NCBI GenBank assembly: GCA_964558465.1 | Contig: CAZLEF010000029.1 | Coordinates: 13,541 to 77,540 of the forward strand | Origin: JACJYC01 sp964558465 | GTDB lineage: Bacteria > Bacteroidota > Bacteroidia > Chitinophagales > Saprospiraceae | DNA: 64,000 nucleotides | Reading direction: 5' to 3' | Shown: piece after piece, positions 52,060-62,078 of the stretch | How positions within the stretch are numbered: the stretch's first letter is position 1 | Layout: each line of letters opens with the position of its first letter | Position numbers and translations under genes: made by a program | The notes under the pieces: model-generated | Told to the model about the DNA's origin: nothing | What the model saw: the letters and a program-made list of their open reading frames with translations, nothing else | The model's database searches: none

Positions 52060-55000
52060 TCAGGGTTTAACAAATTTTCCGACATAAACCCGGTCGTCCG
52101 CCGCCACTTTCACGGTGTACCAGCCCGGCGTTAAATTCCCGACATCGACCCTTTGACCCGCCGCTGCAGATATGCGTTTAACCAACCTGCCCCGGCTGTC
52201 GAAAAAGTTGAGGTCTATCGGCTGGTAAAAGGGGGTTGGCAGTGGAAAGTCGATAAAATCAGAAGCGGGGTTGGGCGAAACGGACACTTCTCCGATGGCG
52301 ATTTCCCGCGTCGAAGTGAAGAAAGGGCTTTCGTACGCGCCAATGTCCACTGCATTTCCGAAGACGCGGGCGTTGCCGTCCAGGTCGAATTCAGGCAAAT
52401 TACCCATGTCAACGCCTCTGTCGATACAGGGGCTTCCCGAACCGAGACGGTAGTCGTCCGGACCGGCGAAAAGCGGGTTGAGGTTTTGCTGGTCGGATTC
52501 CGGCAATTGCCCGTCGAGGCTCAGGTCGCCGATCAGGTTGCCGCCGCTGGAAGTGAAGGCGATGTCGGATGTGGCCTCCTGGAACTCCGTATATCCGGGG
52601 TTGTACAGGATGGTGTTCTGGAGGTGAATTCCGCTATGGTTGGAGGCCAGGATGCCGTTGGCGTTATTGTGGGCGACGGTACAATTCAACAAACTCAAAG
52701 ACCCGAACTCATCCTGTGAAAATACGGCCTCACCGCTGTTGTTGGCAAACAGGGTGTTTTCTATGAAAATCTTTGCGCTGTCCTGAAAAGGAACGTCGTC
52801 GAAATAAATATAACTGTCAACGGCGCCGCCGGCAGGGGCTTCGTTATGAAGGACCTGGCAGTTGTTCATCCGGACCTCAAAGTCGTTGGAATGCGGAAGA
52901 AAACCCAGGGCGCTGCTCCGTACGGTACTCTTGTTTCCGACAAAAGAGCAGTTTTCGATCCGGGCTTTGAATGGAGAATCGACATCGCTCAGCACTTCGA
53001 CGGCGGCATGTTCCGACGCTTCATTTTGGGTGAAAACGCTGTTGGAGACAGCCAGGTCAAGGATACCGCCATTAAAGGTTCCTGATGAAAGCCCTCCGCC
53101 GTATCCCGCGATATTTTTATCAAAAAGACAGTGATTCACGGTGGCTGCGGCGTCCCCTTCCAGATCGCTGAAAATGGAAAGAGCCCCATCGAATACCGAC
53201 TCGTTCCGGATAAAAGTGCAACTATCCACATTGATGATGCTTTGGACGCCGGCGTTGAGTATGTTTAAACCTCCGGTACTTTGGGTTGTGGTATTTTGCA
53301 AATAGTCGCAGTTTTTTACCGAAAGAACATTGTTGAGAGAACCGGGAAAAAAGGCGAGACTGAACGCTCCGCCGCCTTGTCCCCAACCGACTTGGAACGG
53401 CCCCGCCACATTCCCCGTAAACGAACACCCGGACACCAGAAAGTTGTTTCCATTGCTAATGCTTTGAAGTCGCAATCCGCCGCCAAAAGAGGATTGGTTG
53501 CCTTCGAAGAAGCAGTTTTTTACGACAACCGACTGACTGTCGACCACCGTGCCGTACCGCATTCCTCCGCCGTGTTGCGTCGTTTTGTTGTCCAGGAATG
53601 TACAATCCGAGACGGTGCTGCTTGCATTATCTATATTCAGTCCGGCGCCCCTTGTAGCGTTGTTCTCCGCAAAAAGGCAATCCTTGATTTCCAGGGTTTG
53701 CACGCCGGTATAGTTGAAATAGGCGCCTCCGCCATAAAAAGCGGCGTGATTCTGACGGAAACGGCAACGGCTTACTTTAGGCGAACCGATTGAGTGGAGG
53801 CCGCCCCCGCTCCGCTGCGGATCCGGATTGACGCCGTCGTCATCGGCCTGTCCGTTGCTGATGGTCAACCCGTCTAACCAGGTCTCATGGGTGATGTTTG
53901 AACCCACGGTTAACACGGTTGCGACATTGTCTTCCCGGTTGGTGGAGAAATCATCCGGTAAATCATTGCCGTTCAGGTCGCCGGATAGAATGGTCTCATG
54001 GACGGCGGGGTCGCGCTCATCGGCCCTGGTTTCAGTACCTGCAAAACCGCCAAGCAGTTGGAGGTTTTCCCGGATCAAAAAGGTGGAAGCGGCGGCGCCG
54101 TTCGCCGTGTCGGGTTTGTAGGTTCCCGCCGCCACCCAGATCTGGCTGCTTTCTTTGGCAATGGCGAGCGCGTTCCGGAGGTCGGTGAAAGCATTGGCCC
54201 AGGAATCGCCGGTGTTGGCGCCGGTAGCGGCAGCGTTGACGAAATGTCGGTCGCCAAGGGCATTGCCGCTCCATTTGTACACGCCGCCCAGGGTCGGGCT
54301 GGAAATATGGCTTCCTGCAAATGCTGTTTTCGGGTTCAGAAATTCAACAGACCAAACGTCAATATTTGAATCAAAAATTTCCCAGGTCAGGCCATCATCG
54401 TACGAAACCAGGAAGTTGGACGGGCCGCAGACCATGAACCAGGTACCTGCTGTTCCCGGAACATATTCCACCTGTGCGCCCCGGAAGCCGGCCGGAACCG
54501 TAAGGGGGATTTTTGTCCAGGTCTGGCCGCCGTCGGTCGTACGAATGAGACCAAGGGGGTTGAATGCGAGCGCGAGGCCGTTCTGGCTGTTCCTGAACCC
54601 GACCGACGGCAAGAAGTTTGGGCCGGGGATCGGTGTCGAAAAAACTTGCCAGCTATGTCCCCGGTCGGCGCTTTTGAAAATCCGGTTTTTTGTCGTGCCG
54701 AACCAGATGGTGTCGCCTACCACCGAGAAAAAGCCGGCAAAACTCCACAAACCAAAACCTTCGCCAGGCAATTGGGCAGGCATTTGGGGCCCGGTGACTT
54801 TGGTCCAGTTGTCTCCGCCGTCCGCAGTGGTGTAAACGGCGATCTGGTCGTTGTAATTGCCGGAAGCAGTCGCGCCGAAGGCAAAACCTTCGTTTTCGTT
54901 CCAGAAATAAACACCCGCCGGGGTTTCGTTGAAGCCCGTGAAGGCTGTGTTCTGGTGTACCCATGAAACTCCGCCGTCGGTGGTTTTATAAATCTTGCCC

Positions 55001-55335
55001 TGGATGGGTGTTTGTTCGTCGGCGGTCGCAAGCCAGGCATTCTGATCGTCGAGGGGGTGCAGGTAGATCGGAAACTGCTCGGTGGACACGCCCGCCAGCG
55101 TCCCGGGATGCCAGGTCTTCCCGCCGTCGGTTGTTCGCGTAATTTCAGGTGTGGGAGTAAAACTGGAGGCGTGCCAGGTGAATCCCCAGATGATGTTTTC
55201 GTTGACAGGCGCAATACCGCCTACTACTCTTTGTGATGCCGTGATACCGCTGCCGAGGCTGGTCCACTGCCCCCAGGCGCAATTCCAGACCAGGGTAAAG
55301 AGAAAAATGACCGTGAGTAAAGGTTTCTTTTTCAT
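52060..55335 (-). CDS. T9SS-secreted protein with BNR/YCF48-like and beta-helix domains
   Basis: The 1091-residue protein has a signal peptide (MKKKPLLTVIFLFTLVWNCA). About 25-370 form a propeller with Asp-box repeats ('TTDGGKTWHPGT', 'TTDGGVSWVHQN', 'SADRGHSWQVF', 'TTDGGQTWTKI'). About 375-1000 form a right-handed parallel beta-helix with recurring 'C.F..N.A..GGG', similar to polymorphic outer-membrane or pectate-lyase-like helices. It begins with 'VNAAATGANTGDSWANAFTD', an opening often seen in such helices. The last 80 residues ('VSVSPNPASDFIDF', 'GWYTVKVAADDRVYVGKFVK') are a type A sorting domain, so the protein leaves through type IX secretion to the surface. Substrate unknown. Confidence 0.9.
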   Translation of the reverse strand: MKKKPLLTVIFLFTLVWNCAWGQWTSLGSGITASQRVVGGIAPVNENIIWGFTWHASSFTPTPEITRTTDGGKTWHPGTLAGVSTEQFPIYLHPLDDQNAWLATADEQTPIQGKIYKTTDGGVSWVHQNTAFTGFNETPAGVYFWNENEGFAFGATASGNYNDQIAVYTTADGGDNWTKVTGPQMPAQLPGEGFGLWSFAGFFSVVGDTIWFGTTKNRIFKSADRGHSWQVFSTPIPGPNFLPSVGFRNSQNGLALAFNPLGLIRTTDGGQTWTKIPLTVPAGFRGAQVEYVPGTAGTWFMVCGPSNFLVSYDDGLTWEIFDSNIDVWSVEFLNPKTAFAGSHISSPTLGGVYKWSGNALGDRHFVNAAATGANTGDSWANAFTDLRNALAIAKESSQIWVAAGTYKPDTANGAAASTFLIRENLQLLGGFAGTETRADERDPAVHETILSGDLNGNDLPDDFSTNREDNVATVLTVGSNITHETWLDGLTISNGQADDDGVNPDPQRSGGGLHSIGSPKVSRCRFRQNHAAFYGGGAYFNYTGVQTLEIKDCLFAENNATRGAGLNIDNASSTVSDCTFLDNKTTQHGGGMRYGTVVDSQSVVVKNCFFEGNQSSFGGGLRLQSISNGNNFLVSGCSFTGNVAGPFQVGWGQGGGAFSLAFFPGSLNNVLSVKNCDYLQNTTTQSTGGLNILNAGVQSIINVDSCTFIRNESVFDGALSIFSDLEGDAAATVNHCLFDKNIAGYGGGLSSGTFNGGILDLAVSNSVFTQNEASEHAAVEVLSDVDSPFKARIENCSFVGNKSTVRSSALGFLPHSNDFEVRMNNCQVLHNEAPAGGAVDSYIYFDDVPFQDSAKIFIENTLFANNSGEAVFSQDEFGSLSLLNCTVAHNNANGILASNHSGIHLQNTILYNPGYTEFQEATSDIAFTSSGGNLIGDLSLDGQLPESDQQNLNPLFAGPDDYRLGSGSPCIDRGVDMGNLPEFDLDGNARVFGNAVDIGAYESPFFTSTREIAIGEVSVSPNPASDFIDFPLPTPFYQPIDLNFFDSRGRLVKRISAAAGQRVDVGNLTPGWYTVKVAADDRVYVGKFVKP

Positions 55336-55403
55336 AACAAATATTTTGGTGAAGTAAAGATGATTGGTATTCTTTTGAAGCCTGCCGGGCGGCAGGACTC
55401 CAC

Positions 55404-55991
55404 TTATAGAATCCTTATTTCAAAACCGACCTGAGCAAAGGAGATGCCGGTTCCGAATTCTCCCCAGAGGTTCAGTTTTTGGCTCGCAGCAAAACGAACC
55501 CCCAGGAATGCGCCATAGAGCAGGCGAAGTTTTTGGGGTTTGATGCCGTGCAATTGTTCCATCCTGCCGAACGGTTGGTTATGGGAATTGATCGTAGTAT
55601 TCTGACCCCCGATCTGCAACCCGCCGTAAACATCCAGGTTATCCGTCCGGGTATAGTGGGCGGCGGCGCGCGCCATCAATTGCAACGTATGGGTGGAATA
55701 CTTCCGGACGGAAGAATCAATTGGCCAGATCTTTTCAATCTGATACAGGGAATAACCGGCAGTAACCCCCAGACTGAATTGATCCGCCATCATCCAGTCG
55801 ATTCCCACGGTCAGGGGGGGCACGGAAATCTTTGAGGCATCTTTTGAATAGGTAGGAAACACCCCGATACCCATCCGGATATCTGCCTGACCCTGTTTGA
55901 ATACCCGGGTTGGCTTGAAGTATTGGGCCTGCGCCGGAGTCGGGCCTGCAAGGGTGCAAAAAAGGATAAAAAGGGAGGTTAGTTTTATCAT
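55404..55991 (-). CDS. Outer-membrane beta-barrel protein
   Basis: The 195-residue protein has a signal peptide (MIKLTSLFILFCTLAGPTPA, cut before QYF). Alternating beta-strands follow ('ADIRMGIGVFP', 'FSLGVTAGYSLY', 'LQLMARAAAHY', 'LDVYGGLQIGG', 'LLYGAFLGVRFA', 'LNLWGEFGTGISFAQVGFEI'). The chain closes with a short strand ending in isoleucine-leucine. This is an eight-strand barrel of the OprF/PorT-like small type. No catalytic residues are visible. It lies between the T9SS protein and HTCS 3; role unknown. Confidence 0.75.
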   Translation of the reverse strand: MIKLTSLFILFCTLAGPTPAQAQYFKPTRVFKQGQADIRMGIGVFPTYSKDASKISVPPLTVGIDWMMADQFSLGVTAGYSLYQIEKIWPIDSSVRKYSTHTLQLMARAAAHYTRTDNLDVYGGLQIGGQNTTINSHNQPFGRMEQLHGIKPQKLRLLYGAFLGVRFAASQKLNLWGEFGTGISFAQVGFEIRIL

Positions 55992-56111
55992 GGCAATTGG
56001 TTTAATGTTACTGGATGGTTGTTGCCGCTAAATTACGCCTATCCGGGCTGGATGCGCTCCACCTATTGGTGCAAAAACATGCACCCATGTTGCAAGCGAG
56101 GACTTTGCGCT

Positions 56112-59100
56112 TCAGCGCTTTCTAAACGCACTCGGCGCCACACCGAAAGCCTCCTGAAATACCCTGGAAAAATAATTCGGACTGTTGAAGCCTACCTCGA
56201 AACAGACCTCCGTCACGTTCATATCCGTCGTTTTCAGCAGTTCCATCGCTTTTTCCAGGCGCAGGGAGCGGATCAACCCTGTGACGGATTTGCCGGTCAG
56301 TGCCTTGATTTTTCGGAAAAGGTTGGAGCGGCTCATATTCAGGGCTTTGCACAGTTGGGGCATATCGAATTGTTCGTCGCTCATCCGCGCTTCGATGATC
56401 CGGACGACCTTTTTCAGGAAAACATCCTCCGGATTCTGGTTTTTTTCCACGAGTATCCGGCGAATTTCGCCTGCTTTCTGAAAGCGTTCCTGCAAACGGC
56501 GGCGCAGGTCGATGAGTTTTTCCAGCCGCACCAGCAGTTCTTCCTGGTGAAACGGCTTGGCCAGGTAAACATCCGCCCCCTGGCTCAGCCCCTCCATCCT
56601 GGCTTGCTGGTCTGTCCGGGCGGTCAGCAGGATAATGGGGATATGACTGGTGCGTTCGTCGGTTTTGAGTACGCGGCACAATTCGAAGCCGTCTTTGACG
56701 GGCATCATGACGTCGCTGACGATGATGTCGGGCGTCAGTTCAATCGCTTTGTCAATACCTTCCTGCCCGTTGCCCGCCGTCAGGATCCGGTAATGGGCAT
56801 ATAACACGGAAGACAGGTAATGGATAACATCCGGGTTGTCCTCCACCAGCAAAACCGTGTTGCGGTCGCCGGGAGTGGATACCGACGCTTCGACGGCGGT
56901 AACCGGCTTCAAAAATACCGTGCCGGAGAGGGTTTCGTCCTGATCCGGCCGGCTTTCAACTGCCAGTTCGGTAGCTGTCCGGGTAACGGGCAGGCGAATG
57001 ATAAACCGGGCGCCCTTACCGCCCGAATGTTCAGCGTTCGAAACACTGACCTGGCCGCCCATGATCCGGACCATTTCTTTTACAAGAGCCAGGCCGATAC
57101 CAGTGCCTTCGCTTCGGCGGGTGAGCGTATCGTCTGCCTGATAGAAGCGATCGAAAATATGGGGCAGGTGTTTGGGTTCGATACCAGGTCCGGTATCGGA
57201 AACCCGGATGTAAATGAAGGCCGGTGGATGGCCGGTGGATGGCAGCCGCTCCGCTTTCCATTCTTCGCCTTCCACCGTAGTTTCTAATTCAACATACACA
57301 TCTCCTCCCGCCGGCGTAAATTTTATGGCGTTTGATAATAAATTGGACATCACATTTTGCAGTTTTTCCGGGTCGTAATCCATGCGCAGTTCCGGAAAAC
57401 CGGTGCGGAAATGCAGTTGGATATCCTTGCTTTCGGCATACGAATGGAAGGCTTCGGTCAGGTAATGCAGATAACCAGCGATATCGCCCTGCACCAGTCG
57501 CACCGGAAGGTGACCGGACTCCAGTTTTGACAGGTCGAGGAGTTGGTTGACCAGTTGGAGCAACTGCTTTCCGTTGCGCCGGATGAGTTGCAGGCCGGTA
57601 TCGAGCCAGGCGCCGGGGTCTTTGCGGACCTGCTCTTCCATGCCGAGGATAACGGTCAGCGGGGTGCGGAATTCGTGGGTGATATTGTTGTAAAGGCGGG
57701 TTTTGACGGAATCGAGCTCCAGCAAACGCCGCGCTTCGGCTTTTGCCAGTTGCCGCTGGAGTTCGTATCCGCGAATGGCGTACAGCGCGCTCCCGATGGC
57801 CAGCGCGTACAGCAGGTAAGCCCACCAGGCGCGGTACCAGGGTGGGCGGATGGTGAAGGTGTATTCAAAAGGGGCGCTCCAGACGGGCGCCGTACCTCTG
57901 GCTCTTACCCTGAAGGTATGGGCGCCGGAAGGGAGGCTGCGGTATTCGGCCCAGGGCTCTGTCTGGGGGATGCTCCAATCCTTGTCGATGTTTTTGATAT
58001 AGTAACTGTACTGGATTTTGTTGGGCGACGCCCAATCCGTTGCAGCAAAATGAAAGGTCAGGTGGTTTAAATGGTGAGGCAACTTCAGGTTCAGGGGGTA
58101 ATTTTGGAAGGCGGCTACCGGTTGAGTCTTTCCGGCAAGCTGTTTTGCAACCGGAACCAAACGCTGGTAGGCCGTATCGGTCAGCCTCCTGTAGTCGATA
58201 AACTGTTGTTGGATGGCAATCTGAGTGAGGCGGATGACGGGCGGGGAAGCCGGCAACTCAAACTGGTTGAGGTCCAATAAACCCATCCCTTCTTCACTCC
58301 CCACCCAGATCCGGTTTTGTTGATCCGGGTAGATCCTGATGAAGTTTTTTCCTTTTAACCCGTCTCGCTGGTCAAAATTATAGATCTGGTAACCGCCTGT
58401 TGCTTTAGCCAGGTCCTCAGGGAAAAGGGAATCCCTGACGAGCAGGCTCAGTCCGTTATACCGGCTCATCCAAATATTGCCTTTTTTATCTTCCGCAATG
58501 CCAAATACCTCATTGCTGCCCAGGCCTTCTTTTTCTGAAAAATGGGTGAACCGGGTCCCGTCATAACAAGTGATACCGCCGTCCTTAGTCCCCATCCAAA
58601 GATTGCCCTGCCCGTCTTCAAACAAACAATTGATGTAATTGGCGCTTAAACCGTTTTGATCGGTAAACAGGGTAAAATCCCGGCCATCGTAACGAATACA
58701 GCCGGCCCCGGTGGTCCCGAACCAGAAATGGCCGCGCCGGTCTTCTACCACAGCAGAGATCAGCGTTTCGGACGTAGCAAAGATCGGAGATTCGGATAAA
58801 CTATCTGATATTGCATAATTCAGGAAGCCCTTTCCATCGTACCGGGCTGCGCCTTTTCCCGTTCCTAACCAGAGATTGTCCTGTTTATCTTTGTAAAGTG
58901 GGATTTCCAGTTGAAGCCGGTCGTCGGGGGTATAATGGGTAAAAACCAGACCGTCGAAGCGGGTCAGGCCACTGCCGCCATAATCAAACCAAAGATGGGC
59001 GTCCCTGCCTTGGATGATGGAATTGATATAATTACTTTGAAGGTCATTCTGCGATGTGAAGTTCAAAAAGCATTCGCCGTCAAAATGGGACAATCCTCCG

Positions 59101-60581
59101 CCATAGGTTCCAATCCATAACCCTCCTTGCGGGGCTTCGGCGAATGAATTAACCGTATGATTGTATTGAAGACCGTTTTGTTCCGAAAAGTTGACAAAAC
59201 CTGTAGGGTCCAGCCGGGTCGCGCCATTGGCAGTGCCTGCCCAGATATAGCCTCGGGTATCTTCCTTCAGGGTCCATATTTTGTTATGGCTCAGACCTTC
59301 CTTTTCCGTGAAATGGGTCCAGGTGTTCCCGTCGTAACAACTCAGGCCGCTTCGGATGGCGCTACCCCTGTCTGTTGATGCGATCCATATCCGGCCTTGC
59401 CGGTCCTGTATGATTTTATAAACCATCGGGCCAATCAAACCTTCTTTTGGGGTCAGATTGTAAAATGAGGTCCCATCGAACCGACTTACTCCATTTCCTG
59501 TCCCGAACCACATATCGCCCCGGTTATCCTCAAAAATGCAATAAACGATATTGCCGCTTAAACCTTCCTTTTTGGTGAAATGGGTGAAACTTCGCCCGTC
59601 GAACCGGCAAACGCCGCTTCTAACCGTGCCAAACCACAGGTTGTTCCGGCTGTCTTTCCCGAACGAATAGATCGTATCGGAGCTCAAACCTTCCCTTTCG
59701 GTATAATGAGTGAAATGGGTTCCGTCGAAACAACTCACGCCGCTCAATATTGTGCCGATCCAAATATTTCCTTTGTGATCTTCTTCAATAAACCGGATCC
59801 AGTCTTCGGTCAGGCCTTCTTTCGTCGTATATTGGATAAAATTTTCACCGTCGTAACAAGTGGCGCCGCCCCCATAATGCGCAAACCAGATACGGCCCCG
59901 GCTGTCTTCGCTCATCGACCAGACCTGATTGAAAGGGAATCCCTCTTTTTGGGTATAGTGCAGCAGGGTATTGCCGTCGTAACGGATGGGGCCCGCGCTG
60001 GTTCCAAACCACAAATATCCGCGGCTGTCGTCCAGGATAGTGTATACATTTTGAGACAGCTTCCACTGGTCTATTTCCAGGTACTGGATATTGTAGGTGG
60101 TTGCGTCCCTGAACCGGAGCGGCAAAGACGGGACCGGCGCAGGGTGGCCGGCCGGCGTCACCTTGCCTTTTGCCGGTACGGTTTTGGGCAATGGGATGTT
60201 GTCTTGCCCGGGGGTGATCACCGTGAGCTGTTCGGGTACAGGGTACCGTTTGGGGGCCCCGGCAGGTTGTCTGTTCGGATAGGCGGAAAAAATGCCGGGG
60301 TTTTTTACGGCAGGAACCGTTTCCGGCGGCGGCAGGCTGTCGGCGTGGATATAACTGCCCACGGTCATAGGGGGCTGTTGTTTACTTTCCGGCAGGGTAT
60401 CCCTCCCGGAGGGCTCTGCCGCCGCCTTCCCCGGTGCGTTTCCCTGATGGCAAGTCAGGTTGAAAACCAACAAAAACAGAAAGATCCGGTTATAAAAGGT
60501 AAAGGGATTAAAATTGCTCGGAAGGATAAACGATCGGGCATCCGGAATTGCGCAGCGGCCAGCGGTGATCCGTTTTTTCAT
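56112..60581 (-). CDS. Hybrid two-component system regulator (HTCS 3), lipoprotein-like start
   Basis: The 1489-residue protein has an N-terminal hydrophobic stretch ending in 'NLTC' (Cys44), which may be a lipobox. A proline-rich linker follows to about 160. Then come about a dozen reg_prop repeats with the recurring text 'CYDGENFIQYTTKEGL', a Y_Y_Y domain ('IQYSYYIKNIDKDWSIPQ') and a membrane helix ('AWWAYLLYALAIGSALYAI'). The kinase carries His969 ('NNITHEFRTPLTVIL'), the receiver Asp1290 ('IIVSDVMMPVKDG'), and an AraC domain is last. It is divergent from the DUF6807 lipoprotein gene, a plausible target. The long linker is unusual for HTCS. Confidence 0.92.
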   Translation of the reverse strand: MKKRITAGRCAIPDARSFILPSNFNPFTFYNRIFLFLLVFNLTCHQGNAPGKAAAEPSGRDTLPESKQQPPMTVGSYIHADSLPPPETVPAVKNPGIFSAYPNRQPAGAPKRYPVPEQLTVITPGQDNIPLPKTVPAKGKVTPAGHPAPVPSLPLRFRDATTYNIQYLEIDQWKLSQNVYTILDDSRGYLWFGTSAGPIRYDGNTLLHYTQKEGFPFNQVWSMSEDSRGRIWFAHYGGGATCYDGENFIQYTTKEGLTEDWIRFIEEDHKGNIWIGTILSGVSCFDGTHFTHYTEREGLSSDTIYSFGKDSRNNLWFGTVRSGVCRFDGRSFTHFTKKEGLSGNIVYCIFEDNRGDMWFGTGNGVSRFDGTSFYNLTPKEGLIGPMVYKIIQDRQGRIWIASTDRGSAIRSGLSCYDGNTWTHFTEKEGLSHNKIWTLKEDTRGYIWAGTANGATRLDPTGFVNFSEQNGLQYNHTVNSFAEAPQGGLWIGTYGGGLSHFDGECFLNFTSQNDLQSNYINSIIQGRDAHLWFDYGGSGLTRFDGLVFTHYTPDDRLQLEIPLYKDKQDNLWLGTGKGAARYDGKGFLNYAISDSLSESPIFATSETLISAVVEDRRGHFWFGTTGAGCIRYDGRDFTLFTDQNGLSANYINCLFEDGQGNLWMGTKDGGITCYDGTRFTHFSEKEGLGSNEVFGIAEDKKGNIWMSRYNGLSLLVRDSLFPEDLAKATGGYQIYNFDQRDGLKGKNFIRIYPDQQNRIWVGSEEGMGLLDLNQFELPASPPVIRLTQIAIQQQFIDYRRLTDTAYQRLVPVAKQLAGKTQPVAAFQNYPLNLKLPHHLNHLTFHFAATDWASPNKIQYSYYIKNIDKDWSIPQTEPWAEYRSLPSGAHTFRVRARGTAPVWSAPFEYTFTIRPPWYRAWWAYLLYALAIGSALYAIRGYELQRQLAKAEARRLLELDSVKTRLYNNITHEFRTPLTVILGMEEQVRKDPGAWLDTGLQLIRRNGKQLLQLVNQLLDLSKLESGHLPVRLVQGDIAGYLHYLTEAFHSYAESKDIQLHFRTGFPELRMDYDPEKLQNVMSNLLSNAIKFTPAGGDVYVELETTVEGEEWKAERLPSTGHPPAFIYIRVSDTGPGIEPKHLPHIFDRFYQADDTLTRRSEGTGIGLALVKEMVRIMGGQVSVSNAEHSGGKGARFIIRLPVTRTATELAVESRPDQDETLSGTVFLKPVTAVEASVSTPGDRNTVLLVEDNPDVIHYLSSVLYAHYRILTAGNGQEGIDKAIELTPDIIVSDVMMPVKDGFELCRVLKTDERTSHIPIILLTARTDQQARMEGLSQGADVYLAKPFHQEELLVRLEKLIDLRRRLQERFQKAGEIRRILVEKNQNPEDVFLKKVVRIIEARMSDEQFDMPQLCKALNMSRSNLFRKIKALTGKSVTGLIRSLRLEKAMELLKTTDMNVTEVCFEVGFNSPNYFSRVFQEAFGVAPSAFRKR

Positions 60582-60638
60582 AATGGCGGGAATTAAGTTT
60601 TAAAGACGAAAATTAAACAAAATTCCGAATTTTGGGGC

Positions 60639-60647
60639 TATTTTTGC
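60639..60647 (+). promoter_or_regulatory. Candidate -7 promoter element before the DUF6807 gene
   Basis: TATTTTTGC fits TAnnTTTGY exactly and lies 37 bases before the ATG at 60684. The upstream stretch is AT-rich but has no clear TTTG at the proper distance. It lies in the 102-bp gap shared with the divergent HTCS 3. Confidence 0.45.
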
Positions 60648-60683
60648 TGAAGCTGGGGTAGTAAACTCCCTGCCATAAACCGC

Positions 60684-62078
60684 TTGCGCACCCGTTTATT
60701 TATGTTCTCAGGATTCAACAAGTTTTCTGGTCAGCGGGATTGTCCGTTTGCAGCTTTCCGCTGTTGGAAGTTTGCAACTTCCAACCCCTGTCTACTCCTC
60801 CTTCTCCTGACTTCCTGCGCCACCCCCCGCTCCATCCCCGAATGGTCGCTCGAACTGGACGCCGGCCCGTACCACCGCGAAAACGGCATCGTGGAAATCA
60901 CCCTGCCAACCGGCCTGGAATCCGGCGCCCCCCTGGCCCTGAAAAACCCCGCCACCGGCCGGCTGCTGCCCCTGCAACGGCGCACCGGCGCCTCCGCCGT
61001 TTTTGTCCTCGACGAACCGCTGGCAGCCGGCCAAAAGCGGACCTATCAACTGGTAAAACCCGGTAAAAAACAGGCCGAAACGGTCAAAGCAACCGACAAA
61101 AACGGAGTCCTGACGATTGCCGCCGGCAACAAAAACGTGCTCAACTACCAGATGGACACCCGCTACCCGCCCCCCGGCAACCCGGACTATTACCGGCGCA
61201 GCGGTTTCATCCACCCCCTGTACAGCCCCGGCGGTCAGGTCATTACCGACGGATTCCCCGAAGACCATATGCACCAGCACGCCATCTTTTTTGCCTACAC
61301 CAATACCACCTACCGGGATTCGTTCACCGACTTCTGGAACCAGCAACTCGAAAAGGCAGGCGTCGAATTCGTGGAATTAAGGGAAAAACAGAGCGGACCG
61401 GTCTTTGCCGGATTTACCGCCCGCCACCGGCACAGCAGCCGGCAGTTCGGCCCGGTGCTGGAGGAGGAATGGAAGGTGGAAGTGTTTGAGCTGACAAGGT
61501 TGCGTCGGACAGCGGGTGAGGAGAATAGGGACTCGGAGAGTGGGAGAGTGGGAGAGGGGGCGACTTCGGGAAAGGGAGCAGCGGGTGATTTTTATGTCCT
61601 CGATCTCCAATCCACCCAAAAAATCACGGGCGCCGACACCCTGTTCATCAACCAATACCATTACGGCGGCCTGGGCATCCGCGGCAGCGCCGAATGGAAT
61701 ATGGCGGATAGCCTCCGGTTTAGCAACCCGATGCAGATACTGACCAGCGAAGGCCTGCGCGACCGGGTGGCTGCCAACCACTCCCGCCCCAGGTGGACGG
61801 CCATTTACGGCCAAATCGACGGGCAGACGGCCGGCCTGGCGGTACTCGATCACCCGGACAATTTCCGGCATCCGCAGCCCATCCGTATGCACCCGGAAAT
61901 GCCGTATTTCAGCCTGTCGCCCATGGTTCTCGGCGCTTACCCGCTTGTGTCCGGAGAAACTTACCGGATGAAATACCGGATCGTCGCCTTCCAGGGAGAA
62001 CCGGATCCAAAACGCCTCGAAGCCCTTTGGCGGGATTATGCCGTCCCTCCAACCTACCGGGTGGAGAAATCTGAATAA
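60684..62078 (+). CDS. DUF6807 (PmoA-like) family lipoprotein
   Basis: The 464-residue protein ends its leader in 'LLLLLLTSC' (Cys45), a lipobox, so it is likely an anchored lipoprotein. The leader is long because the bases at 60763-60785, an inverted repeat, are translated inside it; the ATG at 60702 is an alternative. The body has the DUF6807 hallmarks 'DDYYRRSGFIHPLYSPGGQV'-like, 'PEDHMHQHAIFFAYTNT', 'NQYHYGGLGIRGSAEW' and 'PRWTAIYGQIDGQTAGLAVL'. These proteins occur in carbohydrate-degrading Bacteroidota and Planctomycetota; the PmoA name is historical and gives no activity. Residues about 272-300 are a repeat-derived insertion (Gly/Glu/Ser-rich). Confidence 0.82.
   Translation: MRTRLFMFSGFNKFSGQRDCPFAAFRCWKFATSNPCLLLLLLTSCATPRSIPEWSLELDAGPYHRENGIVEITLPTGLESGAPLALKNPATGRLLPLQRRTGASAVFVLDEPLAAGQKRTYQLVKPGKKQAETVKATDKNGVLTIAAGNKNVLNYQMDTRYPPPGNPDYYRRSGFIHPLYSPGGQVITDGFPEDHMHQHAIFFAYTNTTYRDSFTDFWNQQLEKAGVEFVELREKQSGPVFAGFTARHRHSSRQFGPVLEEEWKVEVFELTRLRRTAGEENRDSESGRVGEGATSGKGAAGDFYVLDLQSTQKITGADTLFINQYHYGGLGIRGSAEWNMADSLRFSNPMQILTSEGLRDRVAANHSRPRWTAIYGQIDGQTAGLAVLDHPDNFRHPQPIRMHPEMPYFSLSPMVLGAYPLVSGETYRMKYRIVAFQGEPDPKRLEALWRDYAVPPTYRVEKSE
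60763..60785. repeat. Inverted repeat inside the DUF6807 leader
   Basis: Arms GTTGGAAGT (60763-60771) and ACTTCCAAC (60777-60785) are perfect, with a 5-base loop TTGCA. The element lies just before the hydrophobic stretch of the lipoprotein signal and is translated as part of it if the annotated start is right. Confidence 0.7.
61533..61560. repeat. 8-bp repeat inside the DUF6807 coding region
   Basis: Three tandem GGGAGAGT-like units encode part of a low-complexity Ser/Gly/Glu segment. The unit is related to the CTCACCCT array (reverse complement AGGGTGAG) between cysJ and cysI. Confidence 0.6.
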
